Numbered from the stretch's first letter, positions 1 through 11,312 are shown. The stretch: 64,000 nucleotides of DNA from Cristatella mucedo (GCA_009760855.2 WPIO01000014.1:1982001-2046000), one strand, 5' to 3'. Program-made: numbers and translations. The notes: generated by a model not told the origin, from the sequence alone.

Positions 1-600
1 AGGACTTTATTTAGGTCTCGGAGCTTCGACTACAATACTTCGAGCCTCCAATTTATTTAGCTCATGTTGCAGCCTCCTTCGTGCAGGTTATCCTCTTCAA
101 AATCTGTCTAAACATGGAGGAAGGCTCAGCACATCTTACGGTATGTCCTTACTGGTCAGCATTACAAACAGAAGTAGTGCTATGCTTCCACAGTGTGTGC
201 ACTAGCAGACTGATCACTATGGCAGTACTGACAAAAAAACGTAATACATGCATGTCACAATAACACAGCCCTGTGCACGGCATCACATGGCAGGCAGACA
301 CATGTTTCCATAGATCTAGCTGCAATCGTGCCATAACTAGTATAATTAGAATGCCATTTACCCAAAATGCAACGTTTTGTGGATGGACTGAAACTGCTGT
401 CCCTACGATCTGTCCCCGTGAAGGGGTTACATTAATATACCCAGGCTATGAAAGATTACCAGTGAATAGCTCGATCAGATGAGTAAAGGCATAAATGCAC
501 AGGTGATATAATAAACATCAAAGATATTTTTGTGATCAGCCTTTCATTTCTACACTGAGCACATCGTCAGACTTATGATCCAAAATAGTGTGGGCAGAAG
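1..600. other. Left edge, no gene recognised
   Basis: This stretch should be intron downstream of Lifeguard exon 3 on the minus strand. I looked for the next helix-coding exon and did not find one. Its small open frames have no recognisable content. Confidence 0.5.
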
Positions 601-601
601 C

Positions 602-604
<3 letters not shown>

Positions 605-638
<34 letters not shown>
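605..638. repeat. (GA)n microsatellite
   Basis: Pure GA dinucleotide run in the Lifeguard gene intron, about 25 bp beyond the exon 3 donor on the transcribed strand, where it reads as a pyrimidine (CT) tract. Confidence 0.95.
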
Positions 639-639
<1 letters not shown>

Positions 640-663
640 ACAAGACCAAACAAAAATACTTAC

Positions 664-728
664 TGCAAGACAAAGAAAGCAATAAACCCTGATGTAATCA
701 AAAGCTGAACCATGAGAATGAAGTACAC
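664..728 (-). CDS. Lifeguard/TMBIM gene exon 3 (start of helix 1)
   Basis: The exon is 65 nt and codes VYFILMVQLLITSGFIAFFV plus one residue and a split codon. The acceptor is CTTCTTTTTCTAG and the donor is GTAAGT (663-658). Joined to exon 2 it gives FIRKVYFILMVQLL, the family's most conserved N-terminal segment. No following exon is visible in 1-663. Confidence 0.82.
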
Positions 729-3700
729 CTAGAAAAAGAAGAGTTGATCAAATATAAACCACTGCCTGGCATTTGCAGTACAACAGCCAAACATGCAAAA
801 CACAGCCAATGCAAGGAACAGGCTCATTTGCAAAGCAACAGAAGAGCCTTAACGGCTATTAATAATGCTTGCAGTGGGCATTCAAGGATTTCCTGCCGAA
901 TGACAAAAAAGTGAGCTAGGCCGTGCAGTGCAATCACCTTAGCCCTGGGTTAAGACCAACCAGTTCCTTCTGAAAAAATGGACAATAAAGTGCTTACGAT
1001 GACATTAAGGAAGACGATGCAAACAGCCACAAAGAAGAAACAAGAGATGTTAGCATTCCTCCTTTAAGGAACTGATATTGTTTACACCATGGAAATAGCT
1101 TCTCAAAGCAAACAAAAAAGAGTCAATCGACCATCGGTTTCAATTATCACAACCCCCCCCCCAATGAGCAAGGCATTTTACATGGGGCGGTAGGCTAAAC
1201 CTGGACAACGATTGGTTTTGCTCACGGTCAAGGCATTCTAGTCGAAATCTACCTGCCAGGACAGGATTGGAAGTCCCTCTCCGAGCTTGTTATTTTAATT
1301 GCTAACCCAACCTACTATTCGAACCTATGCAACTTTCAACCAGTTTCCTTTCTGTCATCCATATCCAAGGGAGTTGAACAAGTGGCACACCAGTCAGTGC
1401 GCAAAAAATTGGAGCAGCCCTAACATGTGATTTACAGGGCTGAGTATGAAATCCAGGTCAATGTGCCTCCGATGGCGGTTGCAGCAGCTGTTCAAATACT
1501 ATTGAGACAATGAATACCTTGTATCATATACCTTAATTTGCAATACATAGTGCCATTTACTAAGTATCCTCAACTTCCTATGTATGAAGCCATTGCTATG
1601 AGGAAGCCATATTTTTATAAAAAAAATTATGCATGCTGCCAAAGGTAGGAAAACATTTAAAATGAACTTTCTTGGGTGTTCATCAGATTTTTTAATAGTA
1701 GTGGGTCCCAAAGAATAGTTTTTAGTAGCATAACCAGAACACGACTAAGTAACATTCACCGAATCCCCTCTAGTAAAATGCATCTCGATGACCGTGTCAG
1801 GCACTTTTTAATCAGAAATGGTTAAGGTTTGAGACATTTTCTTATGGTTTGACCGGATTGGTCGAACATGGCTCGAGATTGCAAAAAATCACTGATGCAA
1901 CCAACGTGAGCCAGAAACCACCCAAATATGTTTCTTGGTAAAAGAAATAAATAAAACTGCAAACTTTATAAAAACTACAGAAGTCTTGGCAAACATCAGA
2001 CACCAAAACTATGGTGAGCTGTAAGTTTTTATAAAAATATCCCTTTAAATTTCAATCGAGAACAATAGGATACATAACAGTGCAAAATCATTCTTAAGTC
2101 CTTATTCATTAGAAAGTGCTATTGGGCGGTTTTATCTTCAGTAACTTCTTTCATTGGTTCTAAACATGCTATACAGTGGTACGGGTACACTATAACTTGC
2201 TTCAAACCCTTGATTATTACTTTAAACATGGCCGACACAATCACTCGAGTAAAGGGAATATTTGGTGCATCCAGAAAATCGTGCAGTGCTCTGAGCATGA
2301 TACATATACAATACCTTTCAAAAAATACAGGCTTGGTATTAATTATCAGTATTACTAAAAATGTGCATCACGTGTTTTGTGCAATTTGTTTTTTTTGGCT
2401 ATGAGTTCGTTAAGCTCTGAAATATTTGTGATCATATCTTCATTTCCAGGGTTCGAAGACTTTTTTTTATCTAGCACTGCATGCATACATAAATAAATAA
2501 ATATGACAGTTCACTGCCTGTGGACTCACTTCGCTTAGTCATCGTAGAAGTAGTCATAGCAAAGTCAGAGAAGGCAACGCTGTGCTCTCATGCTGCATGA
2601 CCGAAGCACGCCCTCTTGTCGCATGACGGAAGGACTTTCTCGCTTTAATTAGTAGAGACTGATGATGATGTATGAGAGCTCACTGCCTGTGGACTCACTT
2701 CGCTGAGTCTACACAATATTGTACACAGATGTACGGGTCTATTACAAGCAGCTCACGGAAGTACTGGTCACCATCTTGCCGTACGATTGATGCTTTAATT
2801 AATACGCCGACCCTTCATGCATATTCCCTGTATGCATAACCTGTTTGTATGCATACAATTTGTCAAGCTGACCACTTTTTACCAATCTTAGTGTAGAGAC
2901 TCATCGAATGCATGTAAGCCTAATTTTTCGAACTTGTGCTTAGATCGAGTTTGCATGATGCTCATGGATGACAATGCAAAAACGGTATCTTCCAAAAACC
3001 ATTGCAAAAGTACTTAGCATGCATATTTGTGTGCTATAACAATTCACTTTGTATTGAAAGTTGTTTCAATTTATTATCTGCTTGATAGAGTACATACATG
3101 TACTTAAACCGGCCCACAGCATTTGCATCTGTTTTAAAAGATCGTTTGCATCGGGTAGACTGATTTGGACTGCTTCTCAGTTGCTGATCTAAGTCGTCCC
3201 TTAGATGCCCTAAGTGTTTAAATCTGGTGAGACTGGGCCAATGAATGGTGGTAACAGATGAATCATAAAATCAATAACACTTTGAGTCATTATTCAGCTG
3301 ATACAAAAATTTACCTTCTAAAAGATTCTGGAAGACAGAATTCCCGTATTCTTAAGTAGTCAAGGTACAATTCTGGTCCTTAATGTCAGATATGAGATGC
3401 AGCTACCCAATGCTGAGATTGGAAAAGGAGTCCCAAACCACGATTCTGCTACTGCTATCTATAATAGTAAGTCAGATGTAGTCTTCACAGAACTCCTTTT
3501 TAGAACTCATTTACAGCTTTTTCTTCGGTTGAGGTAGAGGCACCATTTTTTACTGCCTACGAGCTGAAAATTTCTTCTGGCATTCCAGTAGGCCAAGCAT
3601 CAACCTTTAAGTAGCCAGTGGGGGGATGACACTTTTATTTCAGTCTTGACAGCTTTATGCCATTTTCCGGAGCAATGGAGTCTCCGCCCAGTCACAAAAA

Positions 3701-4244
3701 GATTAACACTAGATAAAGCCGACGATCGTTTTGCTTACCAACCACCGCCTCCTCATCAAGGTGCCTTCAGTTAGGTTCCATTGTCCAGTTCCGGTTCCAT
3801 TGTCCAGTTCCGGTTCCATTCTCTAGTTCCGGTGAGAGCGGCATCACACTAGGCTTCTCAGAAGAGATTGCAGGTCTCGTGAGCGAAAGTTTATTGGGTT
3901 GCGACTTCGTGTTTAGGAGCCCAAGAGTGCATCAGTGTGACAGAAACCCTCGCGGGTTACTTAGCCAGGTTAATTTTTTCGCCGACATCTATGGCGCATA
4001 CCCCTCCTTGGACACGCTGCCAAGTTACATCCACCACAGACTTCACTCATCACAAGAGATGAATGATCTTCCTGTTGCTAATTCCTTGTTTTCGAAGAGC
4101 TAGCAACATGCCCTTATCGGACTTGCCACGATCCCTCATCTACACAATTGTACAGCAGAACTACAGCAAACATCGGGGGAGGGAGAGGGGGGAGACGGCC
4201 GGATTCGGAATTTACGAAGGGTGGGCACATCGTGAGAGTCACCT

Positions 4245-4285
<41 letters not shown>

Positions 4286-7200
4286 CATGGGAATGTTCAC
4301 CTGTATGTTTTCTACTGCCATATTAATAACGTGCTTCGAAATAATTGCTTTCTGAGCTTAAATAGCTGGTACTCCTAGAGCATTGCTAGCCGTTAGCCAA
4401 ATAATGTAGAGATAATTTATATTGCAATATGCTTATTACTACCTGGGTGGCTAGGTACTCCTGGCTGCTGTGGAATCGGAAATACGCCTGTTCCGGGTGC
4501 GTAAATACCAATAAACATAAGCTTATATACATTACACATACAGCATGCATATGCATGCTGGTTCGCATAGCCACGAGTCTCCTTTGTTAAAGATGCTCCT
4601 ACGGCTCCAGGTTCATCGATGGATTAATATTCTTAGCTGACCCACAAGACCAGACATGGCTGGGTCCTTCATACCTAGGTGAACTGCCGAACCAGTTTCA
4701 GCCTCCTCGTGCCCTCAGGCCTACTAAGTACAATAAATTAGCAGTTCCATAGCACTTTGGCTTCAGTTTGCGAAGCTGCTGACCGCTAATGTAGCCTACA
4801 GAACGGCAGCTGTTTACGTTCTTAACAGAGGTCAGATGGCAGCCACCTTTCAGAATGCCTGCTTAGCATACAGTAAGCAGGCATTCTGAAAGGTGGCTGC
4901 CATCAAGTACATACAAGTCAAAGAATGTGCTCACCGACACATAAGAAAGTAAGCACACAAAAAACACGAGACCAAAGACACGAGACCAGAAGAATATAGC
5001 CATAACTTACCTTTCTGATAAATCCGTGGCGGATGACTTTGTCTGAGAATGCATTAGTATTGAAGGCAGGTGCCCCAGCTTCACCTGTGCTGATGTTTAC
5101 TGCACCGGCATCTGAAAAAGTTCCGAGAGAGAGGAGCTGCTCAAACAGAGCAGCTCAGAGGATGGCAGGCTCCCGTTGTGCTTCGGTTAACAATGAAGAT
5201 TCCAAGATGCTCAGTCCTTGACTGAAATGCAGACAGACGACTGCACTGAAGGGCCAGATATTTTTTACAAATCTTACATACCTAATACAGCCCATGGATA
5301 GCCTTACAATTGATCGCTACCGACCTACTGCAGCAGCAAAAAAAATATATGTTTTGGTGACTTAGTAAAAGAAAAACGTATGCCACAAATTGGACAGTCA
5401 CCGGAAAACAAATTGGACAGTCACCGGAAAACTGTGTAAATGACAGATATGGTATTGCAATTATAATTTCAGGAATAAAGTGGCTGGGTTGTCCTTGTGA
5501 TCTACTGATGAGCTGGCCCACTTAAGAATACAGGCAGAACCAAATATCTGTCATTTCAAAAATTGCTCACTAATGAATAAAAAGGTAAGCCTGGTAACTC
5601 TGGTGGTTGGTCGCGACCATATCCACGAGGCAGATGATATCAGCACTCTCACCAACAAAGACCTTCAAGGAGGTGGGAGCACAGAAGCATTTATACGAAC
5701 AAAATCACCATGAACTAGCAAAGGAGCAAGATATGTGCTGGAGACCAATCGGCAAAGCTACAAAGTTTGACTGAAAAATGTGCTACAGACTGTTTTCAGA
5801 ATTATGAATCACTCCGGCTGCCTTATTAACTAAAAAACACAAGCTGATTGTACAGCCTCTTTTGTATAGCAACAGAAGCGCCTTTACGGCTATCACCACT
5901 ACTCGAAGTGGCAATAAAGGATCGCCTACCAAAGGATTTCAACCCACGACTTCGGGATCAAGGTCTGCCATGCAATGGGTTTGCTATGAGCCACGTGTAC
6001 CATGTAGTTCATTCACTACACGTTTTTTGCCGTCCCGTGGGCACAGTCACTTTGCTCATGATTACGTATGTATTCACATTTGAAATCAAAAGCCTGCCGG
6101 CAGCATGGATCACTCAATTTACGATGAAAAGAGCAAGCATGAGGGCATTCCTCGGATTGAATACCGTCGTGAGTCAGGCAGCAGTTCGGCCTGCACGCTA
6201 ATTATCAACTTTATACTTTTAGTACTAGCCAAACTAACAGGCTCGACAAGTTCTATCTTGCGGGCATCGCTAGCGTTGGCAATTGCCAAATTTTGTCACA
6301 AAAAACACTAGGAGCTTGGTATATCTAATATTTTCCGGGAGCAGGCAGCGAGAATAAGCTAGCACCGACTTCCGAATCACCGATAACGCTGGTTAACAAA
6401 TGTTTCCAAAAGTCTCGTTACTGAAATAAAATTAGTCACTTGTAATCCATTGTTAGGTGCTCAACATGAATATGACAAGAAATGCCAATAGTACTAGGCC
6501 TACTGTTTATACCTGTGGAAAATGAAGTCATAGACTACTTCTTACATTTCTTCACCTGCCTCTTGTACAGCCGTTCGGGAGCATCGTCTCTGGGGAGTGT
6601 TCAGCAGTCAGCCAGCATTGTACTGGGCCATTTTCCGGTATCTTTGTTCCATTGTTGCGATATCTTGATGATAACGTTCGCCACATTCATCACTAATCAC
6701 ACCACAGTTGCCAGGGAAGAAATCCAAATGGAAATGAAGGAAATGGATCTTTAGAGACCTATTGCAGGCAAGTTTCTGACACTGCATCAGCATGTCTTCT
6801 ACTAGCTCCTTGTGGTTTTCTACCCTAACATTCCCGAGAAAGCTTTTAGACACTAGGCGAAAAGCATTCCATTCTTGCTTTGCATCACCCTGCAGCAAGT
6901 TATTGAACGGGTCATCTGTGAAGAGCTCTCGATTCTGATAACTCACAAAAATCCCTCTTTAATATTTGTTTCACTGAGTCGAGGGAATGTTTTAATGCAG
7001 GTATCGGAAAGCCGGCTAAGTCCAGTCCATGGTTTTCACGAAGTGCTTCATCAAACCTAGTTTGATGTGAAGGGGTGGTCGCAGGATTTTGCAAGCCTCG
7101 ACAAGAGATGGGTGCTGAATATTCTTCTCTCCAAATGCTACATTTTGTCAACGAGTCCATTCCTTCAGAAAGTAGTGCAATTCACTTGCTCGGCTATCCC

Positions 7201-9977
7201 ACTTACATAAGAAACGCATGTATTTTGTATATCCATGCTTCAGTCCCATTAAAAGGGCAACTACCTTCAAAACACCAAAATGGTGCCAGAAGTAAACAGA
7301 AGGGCTGCCCTTGAGGATTGACTGGCTCGAAACTGTGTCTGGAGTGCATACATTTATTAAAATCCGTTTTAAAATAAGATTGCACAACTCCTTTGAGCGG
7401 CTTTGATAAGAAAGGCAGCCACGTGACTGGCTGGGAATTATTTAAACTCTCCTGGTCTTGTATTAAATTTTCATAGAATAACCTGACTATGTCAAAATGG
7501 GCTAGGCCAGCAAATTATTATCATCTGGGGAAATCTGAGTGTCCTGTTCCAAAGCGACCTTTCATTAATAATAATATTATTATTAATAATACACTTGATA
7601 AAGTGCCCTGAATGAACTCAATCACTTTCTAGATGCTTTAAATTTGCTGCAAAGTCAACACGATCGAGTAGTTAGCATCATGCTTGATAAACAACACGAA
7701 TAACATGGTTAGGGGTGACATGCACAGGGTTAGCATGCAAGTGTGGTCGTGGCAGCATGCAACTGTATCAGCATACAGAAGCACATAAAGGACGAATCGC
7801 AGGGACCCACTACTTACTTACTTACTAGTTATGGGCAAACCCAGTGTGATTCACAAATTGGAAAGGCTGCGGCTCAAAATTGGCTCTGCCAGCATATCTC
7901 CTGTTGAATCAGCTCGAAATCTAGGTGTCATGTTCCAAGGTGACCTCTCGTTAGACGACCACATCAGCTCCACAGTCAAATCTGCCTACTTTCAGCTACA
8001 TAACATTGCTGAAATTCGGGCTTGTTTAGATAAGGATACGACGTCCAAGTTGGTCCATGCATTCGTGACATCCCGTCTCGACTTCTGCAACTCACTGCTT
8101 ACTGGCCTACCGGCATGTGCGATCAGGCGATTGCAGCTGGTGCAAAACTCCAGCTCAGGGCGCTTTTCTTTTGTTAATGCATAATTCACTGAAGTGGTGT
8201 AATGTATCTCTATCGGCAACTCCACAAAGTCGCAAGGACTAAATGGGCGATCTGCTGGACTTCCCTATCGGGCATTCAAAGCCTAATCGACTTTCGGTAC
8301 TAGTGTGGTAGCTAACAGACTTCATCTCGTATAAAAAAAGAGCGTGAGAAGCATGGCTGTGTCGAAGGCAGTCGAGGTAGCGAGTAGTATGGAGAGTAGT
8401 ATGGATGTAGCAGCATAAGACGGCTGGAAAGGATTTGCCACAGTCGCTAGCACGAGAGCAAATGTCTGGCACAAGAACTGTGGCAGTAAGTTCACAGTCT
8501 AGGACCTGCAGGGGAAGTGCTTCTGTTGCCAACGGTCTTCAAGCAAAAGAATGGGAACGCTAATTTATTGCCGATGGAGGACGTAAGATAACGAGGAGGG
8601 TAAAACTGGTGAAGCAGTTCAGCTAGGTATGAAGGAGCCAAGCCATTGTGGGCCGTGTGGGTCAGCATAAGAACTTTACTCTGTATTCGTCAATCGACCA
8701 CGAGCCATCTCAGCACCCTCAGCAAAGGATATACACAGCTAAACCCAAGTGATCTCTTGACTAACTTTTATGCCAAACTCTTCACATAACATTGCAAAAA
8801 TTTGGTCCTGCTTAGACAGGGATCCCAATACAAGTTGGTCCATGCATTTGTGACATACTATTTGGATTTATCTGCACCTCACTACTCACAGGTCTTATGG
8901 CTTTTGCCATTAGGCGCTTATACGTGTTGAAAAACTCTGCGGCCAGACTCTTGTCTCTCATGAACGGCAGTTACCACTTCTAACCGCCCTGCACTGGATC
9001 CCCATCAGCAGCCTATCGACTTCGAGGTTTTGTTACTCATCTCTAGGTCCCTTCATTCTCTTGCTCCGGCCTACCAATCCAAACTACTACTCGATCAGGC
9101 TAGGCATCGTACCAACTGCTCTTATGTATCTAATCGTTTCGATGAGCCTCGAACCAATCTCAAATCTTTTGGAGACCGTGCCTTTAGTTAGTATGCTCCC
9201 AAAACCAAAACTCCATCTCGAATGACGTCACGGCCTTCCCTGATTTGACACTTTTTAATAGTTAAAAACAAACCTTTTCATCACAGCCTTTGCTGACTCA
9301 GTGCGAAATGCATTTTGTGTGCTCATTTACGATGACAATGTGCATATTATCACTAAACATATTGACGTGCTTCTTTTATAGCTTGAGAAAAGTGACTTGT
9401 GTTCTCCAAAAGTGCTATATAAATCAGGAAATGTTCAGTAAACGTACTGTACATCGCGAATGTATAAAAATGTACTGTAATTAACCTACGGCATAACTAG
9501 GTGATTCTAACCGCTGACTACGCTATAAGATTTCAAAGAGAATACGGTCATGCCTATCAACCGCCAAGGAACCGTTAATCATTGGCTGGCGAGGACGCGC
9601 TTACAGGTTAGACTTTACAAATAACCTCAAAACTGGCCAGAACCGAAACAAATAACGGTTTTGAACAGGCGGCGCTTGCATACAAATGGCGCAGAGGCAA
9701 GACGTTGACTGTATGCAACCGACCCAGTTTACTGGCACTCACCGTCAGCGAGTTGCTGATTGTTGGTAGCCTGCGGCTCCTGCAAATACGTAGCCGGCGG
9801 AAGCGGCTGCGCGTATGCGACGTTCGGGTAAGGAGCACCTGCAGCTCCCGGGTACGGTGCTGGTGCACCAACATAAGCTGCCGGATAGGGATATCCGCCG
9901 CCGCCGCCGTCGTAATTAGCTCTAGCCTTTTCGTCTGTGACTTCACTGTACGACGGCGGTGGTGCCGGCGCCGCCAT
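664..9977 (-). CDS. Lifeguard/TMBIM (BAX inhibitor-1 motif) family gene, 5' part, exons 1-3
   Basis: Three exons join in frame: 9977-9743, 5111-5011 and 728-664, giving about 133 residues before the gene leaves the window. Residues 1-78 are proline/glycine/tyrosine-rich with a PPPSYSEV stretch near the start, typical of the cytosolic N-terminus of Lifeguard proteins (GRINA, TMBIM1, FAIM2). Residues 101-133 read FSDKVIRHGFIRK then VYFILMVQLLITSGFIAFFV, matching the family signature that leads into transmembrane helix 1. Family members are seven-helix proteins of Golgi, ER or endolysosome membranes that modulate calcium release and cell death. The remaining helices must lie left of base 664. 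The start at 9977 has A at -3 and G at +4; an in-frame ATG at 10034 would add 19 residues and is less likely. Splice phases agree at both junctions. The family call rests on the N-terminus and the helix-1 signature only. Confidence 0.82.
815..975 (-). repeat. SINE-2 copy (tRNA-derived)
   Basis: Read on the minus strand it has the order seen in five other copies here: a tRNA-like head, then GCAGGAAATCCTTGAATGCC, a short spacer, and AGCCGTTAAGGCTCTTCTGT near the 3' end. The head is decayed. Confidence 0.6.
2503..2706. repeat. Dispersed pair of ~35-bp direct repeats
   Basis: The block TCACTGCCTGTGGACTCACT and its flanks occur near 2508 and again near 2675, about 167 bp apart, with a few mismatches. 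The nature of the repeated unit is unknown. Confidence 0.7.
3773..3831. repeat. 19-bp tandem repeat, three copies
   Basis: The unit GGTTCCATTGTCCAGTTCC occurs twice exactly and a third time with two changes. It lies in intron 2 of the Lifeguard gene. Confidence 0.9.
4248..4284. repeat. (CT)n microsatellite
   Basis: Pure CT dinucleotide run. Confidence 0.95.
4630..4760 (+). repeat. LINE-B fragment (C-terminal RT-protein region)
   Basis: It aligns with 48,160-48,270 of the long LINE-B copy (CTGACCCACAAG, then CAGTTTCAGCCTCCTCGTGC, then TTAGCAGTTCC). Only about 130 bp remain, with no element ends. Confidence 0.75.
4835..4904. repeat. Perfect 31-bp inverted repeat (hairpin)
   Basis: The arms 4835-4865 and 4874-4904 are exact reverse complements, separated by the 8-base loop GCATACAG. 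The left arm begins GATGGCAGCCACCTTTCAGA. It lies in intron 2 of the Lifeguard gene, about 100 bp past the exon 2 donor, so the nuclear transcript would carry it as a perfect stem. It is not part of any repeat family recognised in this window. Confidence 0.97.
5011..5111 (-). CDS. Lifeguard/TMBIM gene exon 2
   Basis: The exon is 101 nt and codes residues 79-112, ending FSDKVIRHGFIRK. The acceptor is a pyrimidine-rich run ending in TTTTTCAG just above 5111; the donor is GTAAGT at 5010-5005. It ends in phase 0, matching exon 3. Confidence 0.82.
5386..5431. repeat. 23-bp tandem duplication
   Basis: Two exact adjacent copies of a unit beginning CAAATTGGACAGTCACCGGA, in intron 1 of the Lifeguard gene. 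Confidence 0.95.
5840..5985 (-). repeat. SINE-2 copy (tRNA-derived)
   Basis: Read on the minus strand: GACCTTGATCCCGAAGTCGT, then GTAGGCGATCCTTTATTGCC and GTAAAGGCGCTTCTGTTGC, in the same order as the copy at 32,160. The box B-like part (GTCGTGGGTTGAAATCC) is recognisable. Confidence 0.7.
6590..7400 (-). pseudogene. Broken copy of a widespread multicopy invertebrate family (GERFHQDI motif)
   Basis: Reading from 7400 down, protein-like segments lie in different frames: GYTKYMRFLCKWDSRA, RPPLHIKLGLMKHFVK, then an open 112-codon frame (6946-6608) with NRSLKIHFLHFHLDFFP and GERYHQDIATMEQRY, then a shifted CWLTAEHSPE. The order and motifs match a large family of uncharacterised invertebrate proteins whose hallmark is a PPLHIKLGLMK block followed by GERFHQDI. 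That match is from memory; I know no established function, and the high copy number in some genomes suggests a mobile origin. At least two frameshifts and several stops make this a dead copy. It lies in intron 1 of the Lifeguard gene, on the same strand. Confidence 0.72.
7565..7812 (-). repeat. LINE-A 3' end
   Basis: On the plus strand it begins with the reversed ATT-repeat tail and the hairpin (CACTTGATAAAGTGCCC, then TTTCTAGATGCTTTAAATTT), followed by the 3' untranslated region with AACATGGTTAGGGGTGACAT. It lies back to back with the next LINE-A fragment. Confidence 0.8.
7824..8155 (+). repeat. LINE-A fragment, RT C-terminal region
   Basis: An open frame of about 110 codons covers the end of the reverse transcriptase and the downstream C-terminal domain (VMGKPSVIHKLERL, then FVTSRLDFCNSLLTGLP). 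It matches 38,569-38,900. It is cut at 8155, where LINE-B sequence begins shortly after. Confidence 0.85.
8195..8685 (-). repeat. LINE-B 3' fragment
   Basis: The reversed LINE-B end starts at 8195 (GTAATGTATCTC, then CAACTCCACAAAGTC) and runs through the 3' untranslated and C-terminal coding parts to about 8685. It aligns with 34,373-34,805, also reversed. Confidence 0.75.
8765..9300 (+). repeat. LINE-A fragment, decayed C-terminal region
   Basis: It aligns with 38,735-39,260 (ACAAGTTGGTCCATGCATTT, then GACTTCGAGGTTTTGTTACT, then CTTTTGGAGACCGTGCCTTT). Many frameshifts and stops are present, so it is older than the 38,560 copy. Confidence 0.8.
9743..9977 (-). CDS. Lifeguard/TMBIM gene exon 1
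   Basis: The exon codes 78 residues plus one base. It is proline-, glycine- and tyrosine-rich, with PPPSYSEV at residues 6-13 and several PYP repeats. It ends at a consensus donor (GTGAGT, 9742-9737). The split base G joins AT of exon 2 to make Asp79. Confidence 0.8.
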
Positions 9978-10400
9978 TCTACAACAACAGCCGCCGTGTA
10001 TTGTAGTTATTCGTCGGCGATGCAGTAAAGGCACTCAGCAACCATTCTCGACACCAGTCCGCTCTGCGACGCAGAGCAAGAGATTTCAACGGCGGATGAA
10101 GTAACGATGTGTCGACTCCTTCTGCGGCCCCATCAACGGTCAATCTATTGCACGAAGAAAACCAAACGACATAGGAAGATGTCTCAGATCTTGAAGTCAA
10201 TCCACAATTTTCAATACCTTCAGGGGCGCAGCTGTTTCCGCCACAAATACGACGGCGGCGACTACCGGTCGGTCGGACGCGCAGGAATCAAACGGGAAGC
10301 TAGATTAACATGCCGTCGCCAGGCTATATACCATCTGACGTAGTTAGTGGTCACGTGAGTGGAATTCCGCAAGATCCGGCGTCGTGGGGGGGTGGTTCAG
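9978..10400 (-). promoter_or_regulatory. Probable 5' UTR and promoter of the Lifeguard gene
   Basis: The sequence just upstream of the Lifeguard start codon is richer in G+C and CpG than the flanks (for example TACGACGGCGGCGACTACCG near 10,248), as expected for an animal promoter. No TATA box or defined start site could be placed. The overlapping plus-strand frames look like chance. Confidence 0.35.
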
Positions 10401-10654
10401 AAGGAGGATTTCCGCAGTCACGTCGGCTCTTCGCGGCTTTCAAAACCGAGTGACTGAACTATAAATGGAACCGGAAAAGAAAAATATTAGAGAATATCTG
10501 CATATATTTCATTTTCAAAAAAACTACTCAAAGCAGAGTTAATCGCTTGCAACTGGTTCAAAGCTCAGCAGCTCGGTAGTCAACGGCATATGTGCCACGT
10601 TGCCCCACTTATATCTGAGCTTTACAATCTGTTCAGTGCAATCAAGCATTGAAT

Positions 10655-10920
10655 CGACTTAAAAATCCTCTGTCTGGCCTACATGCCGCTTCACTTGCTT
10701 GTAACTGCCTATTGATCCGACCTCCTTGGTTTTCGGCCTCGAGTCCGCACGCCATTCCTCGCGATAAATTGAAATCCTCAGGTGATCGAGCCTTCAGTTC
10801 GTGTGCACTCAAATCCGGAGCTCGCATTCAAATTTTGATTAAACCTCCATCGAATTTTCTTAACTTAAGTCTCAGCTAAATACGCATCTGTTTCTCTCAG
10901 CTTTTTCTGCGCCACCAGAC
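10655..10920 (+). repeat. CR1/L2-like LINE C-terminal fragment
   Basis: The open frame contains PRDKLKSSGDRAFSSCAL, equivalent to LKSFGDRAFSSYAP of LINE-A, in the same position relative to the 3' end. It is diverged enough to be a related subfamily. Confidence 0.6.
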
Positions 10921-10984
10921 AACTTGTCTTTTGGTTCTTATGTGCTTTGAGAGATTACTGGTGCGTGATCAACATATAAAAATA

Positions 10985-11312
10985 AAATTATTCATGTGTA
11001 TATTACCCTAAGGGAATTTGATCTCTATTCAGGCGGATCTATTTATCCCAGCATTTAGTGAGTCCATCCAACCAGTGGGTCCATCTGATTCAACCTTTGT
11101 TTGCTTATGCGTGCTGCCACTTCGCATGCTGCCACTAACCATATTTGCATGCATGACCCTGTGCATATCACCCCTAACCATGTTATGCTTGTCGTCACTG
11201 AGCATGCCACCTCTAACCATTCGATCATGCTTCTTTTGCAGAAAATGTAAAGCGCCTAGAAAGAGATTGGATTCTCTGAGAGTGCCTTATCAAGTTTATT
11301 ATTATTATTCCT
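10985..11312 (+). repeat. LINE-A 3' UTR with a reversed SINE-1 tail at its start
   Basis: From about 11,040 it is the LINE-A 3' untranslated region, ending in the hairpin AAAGCGCCTAGAAAGAGATT and an ATT repeat. Bases 10,985-11,038 resemble the SINE-1 tail reversed (AGGGAATTTGATCTCTATTC), so one tail sits inside another element. Confidence 0.65.

Larger units (their letters stand above)
976..4610. other. Intron sequence without recognised genes
   Basis: AT-rich intron 2 of the Lifeguard gene. It holds a poly-C run near 1153, a pair of roughly 35-bp direct repeats near 2503 and 2670, a three-copy 19-bp tandem repeat at 3773-3831 and a CT run at 4248-4284. No exon-like segment was seen. Confidence 0.5.

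Noticed and set aside
5282-5340. Extra Lifeguard exon ending at a GTATG donor
   Set aside because: Exons 1 and 2 already join in phase, and the candidate peptide has no match to the family.
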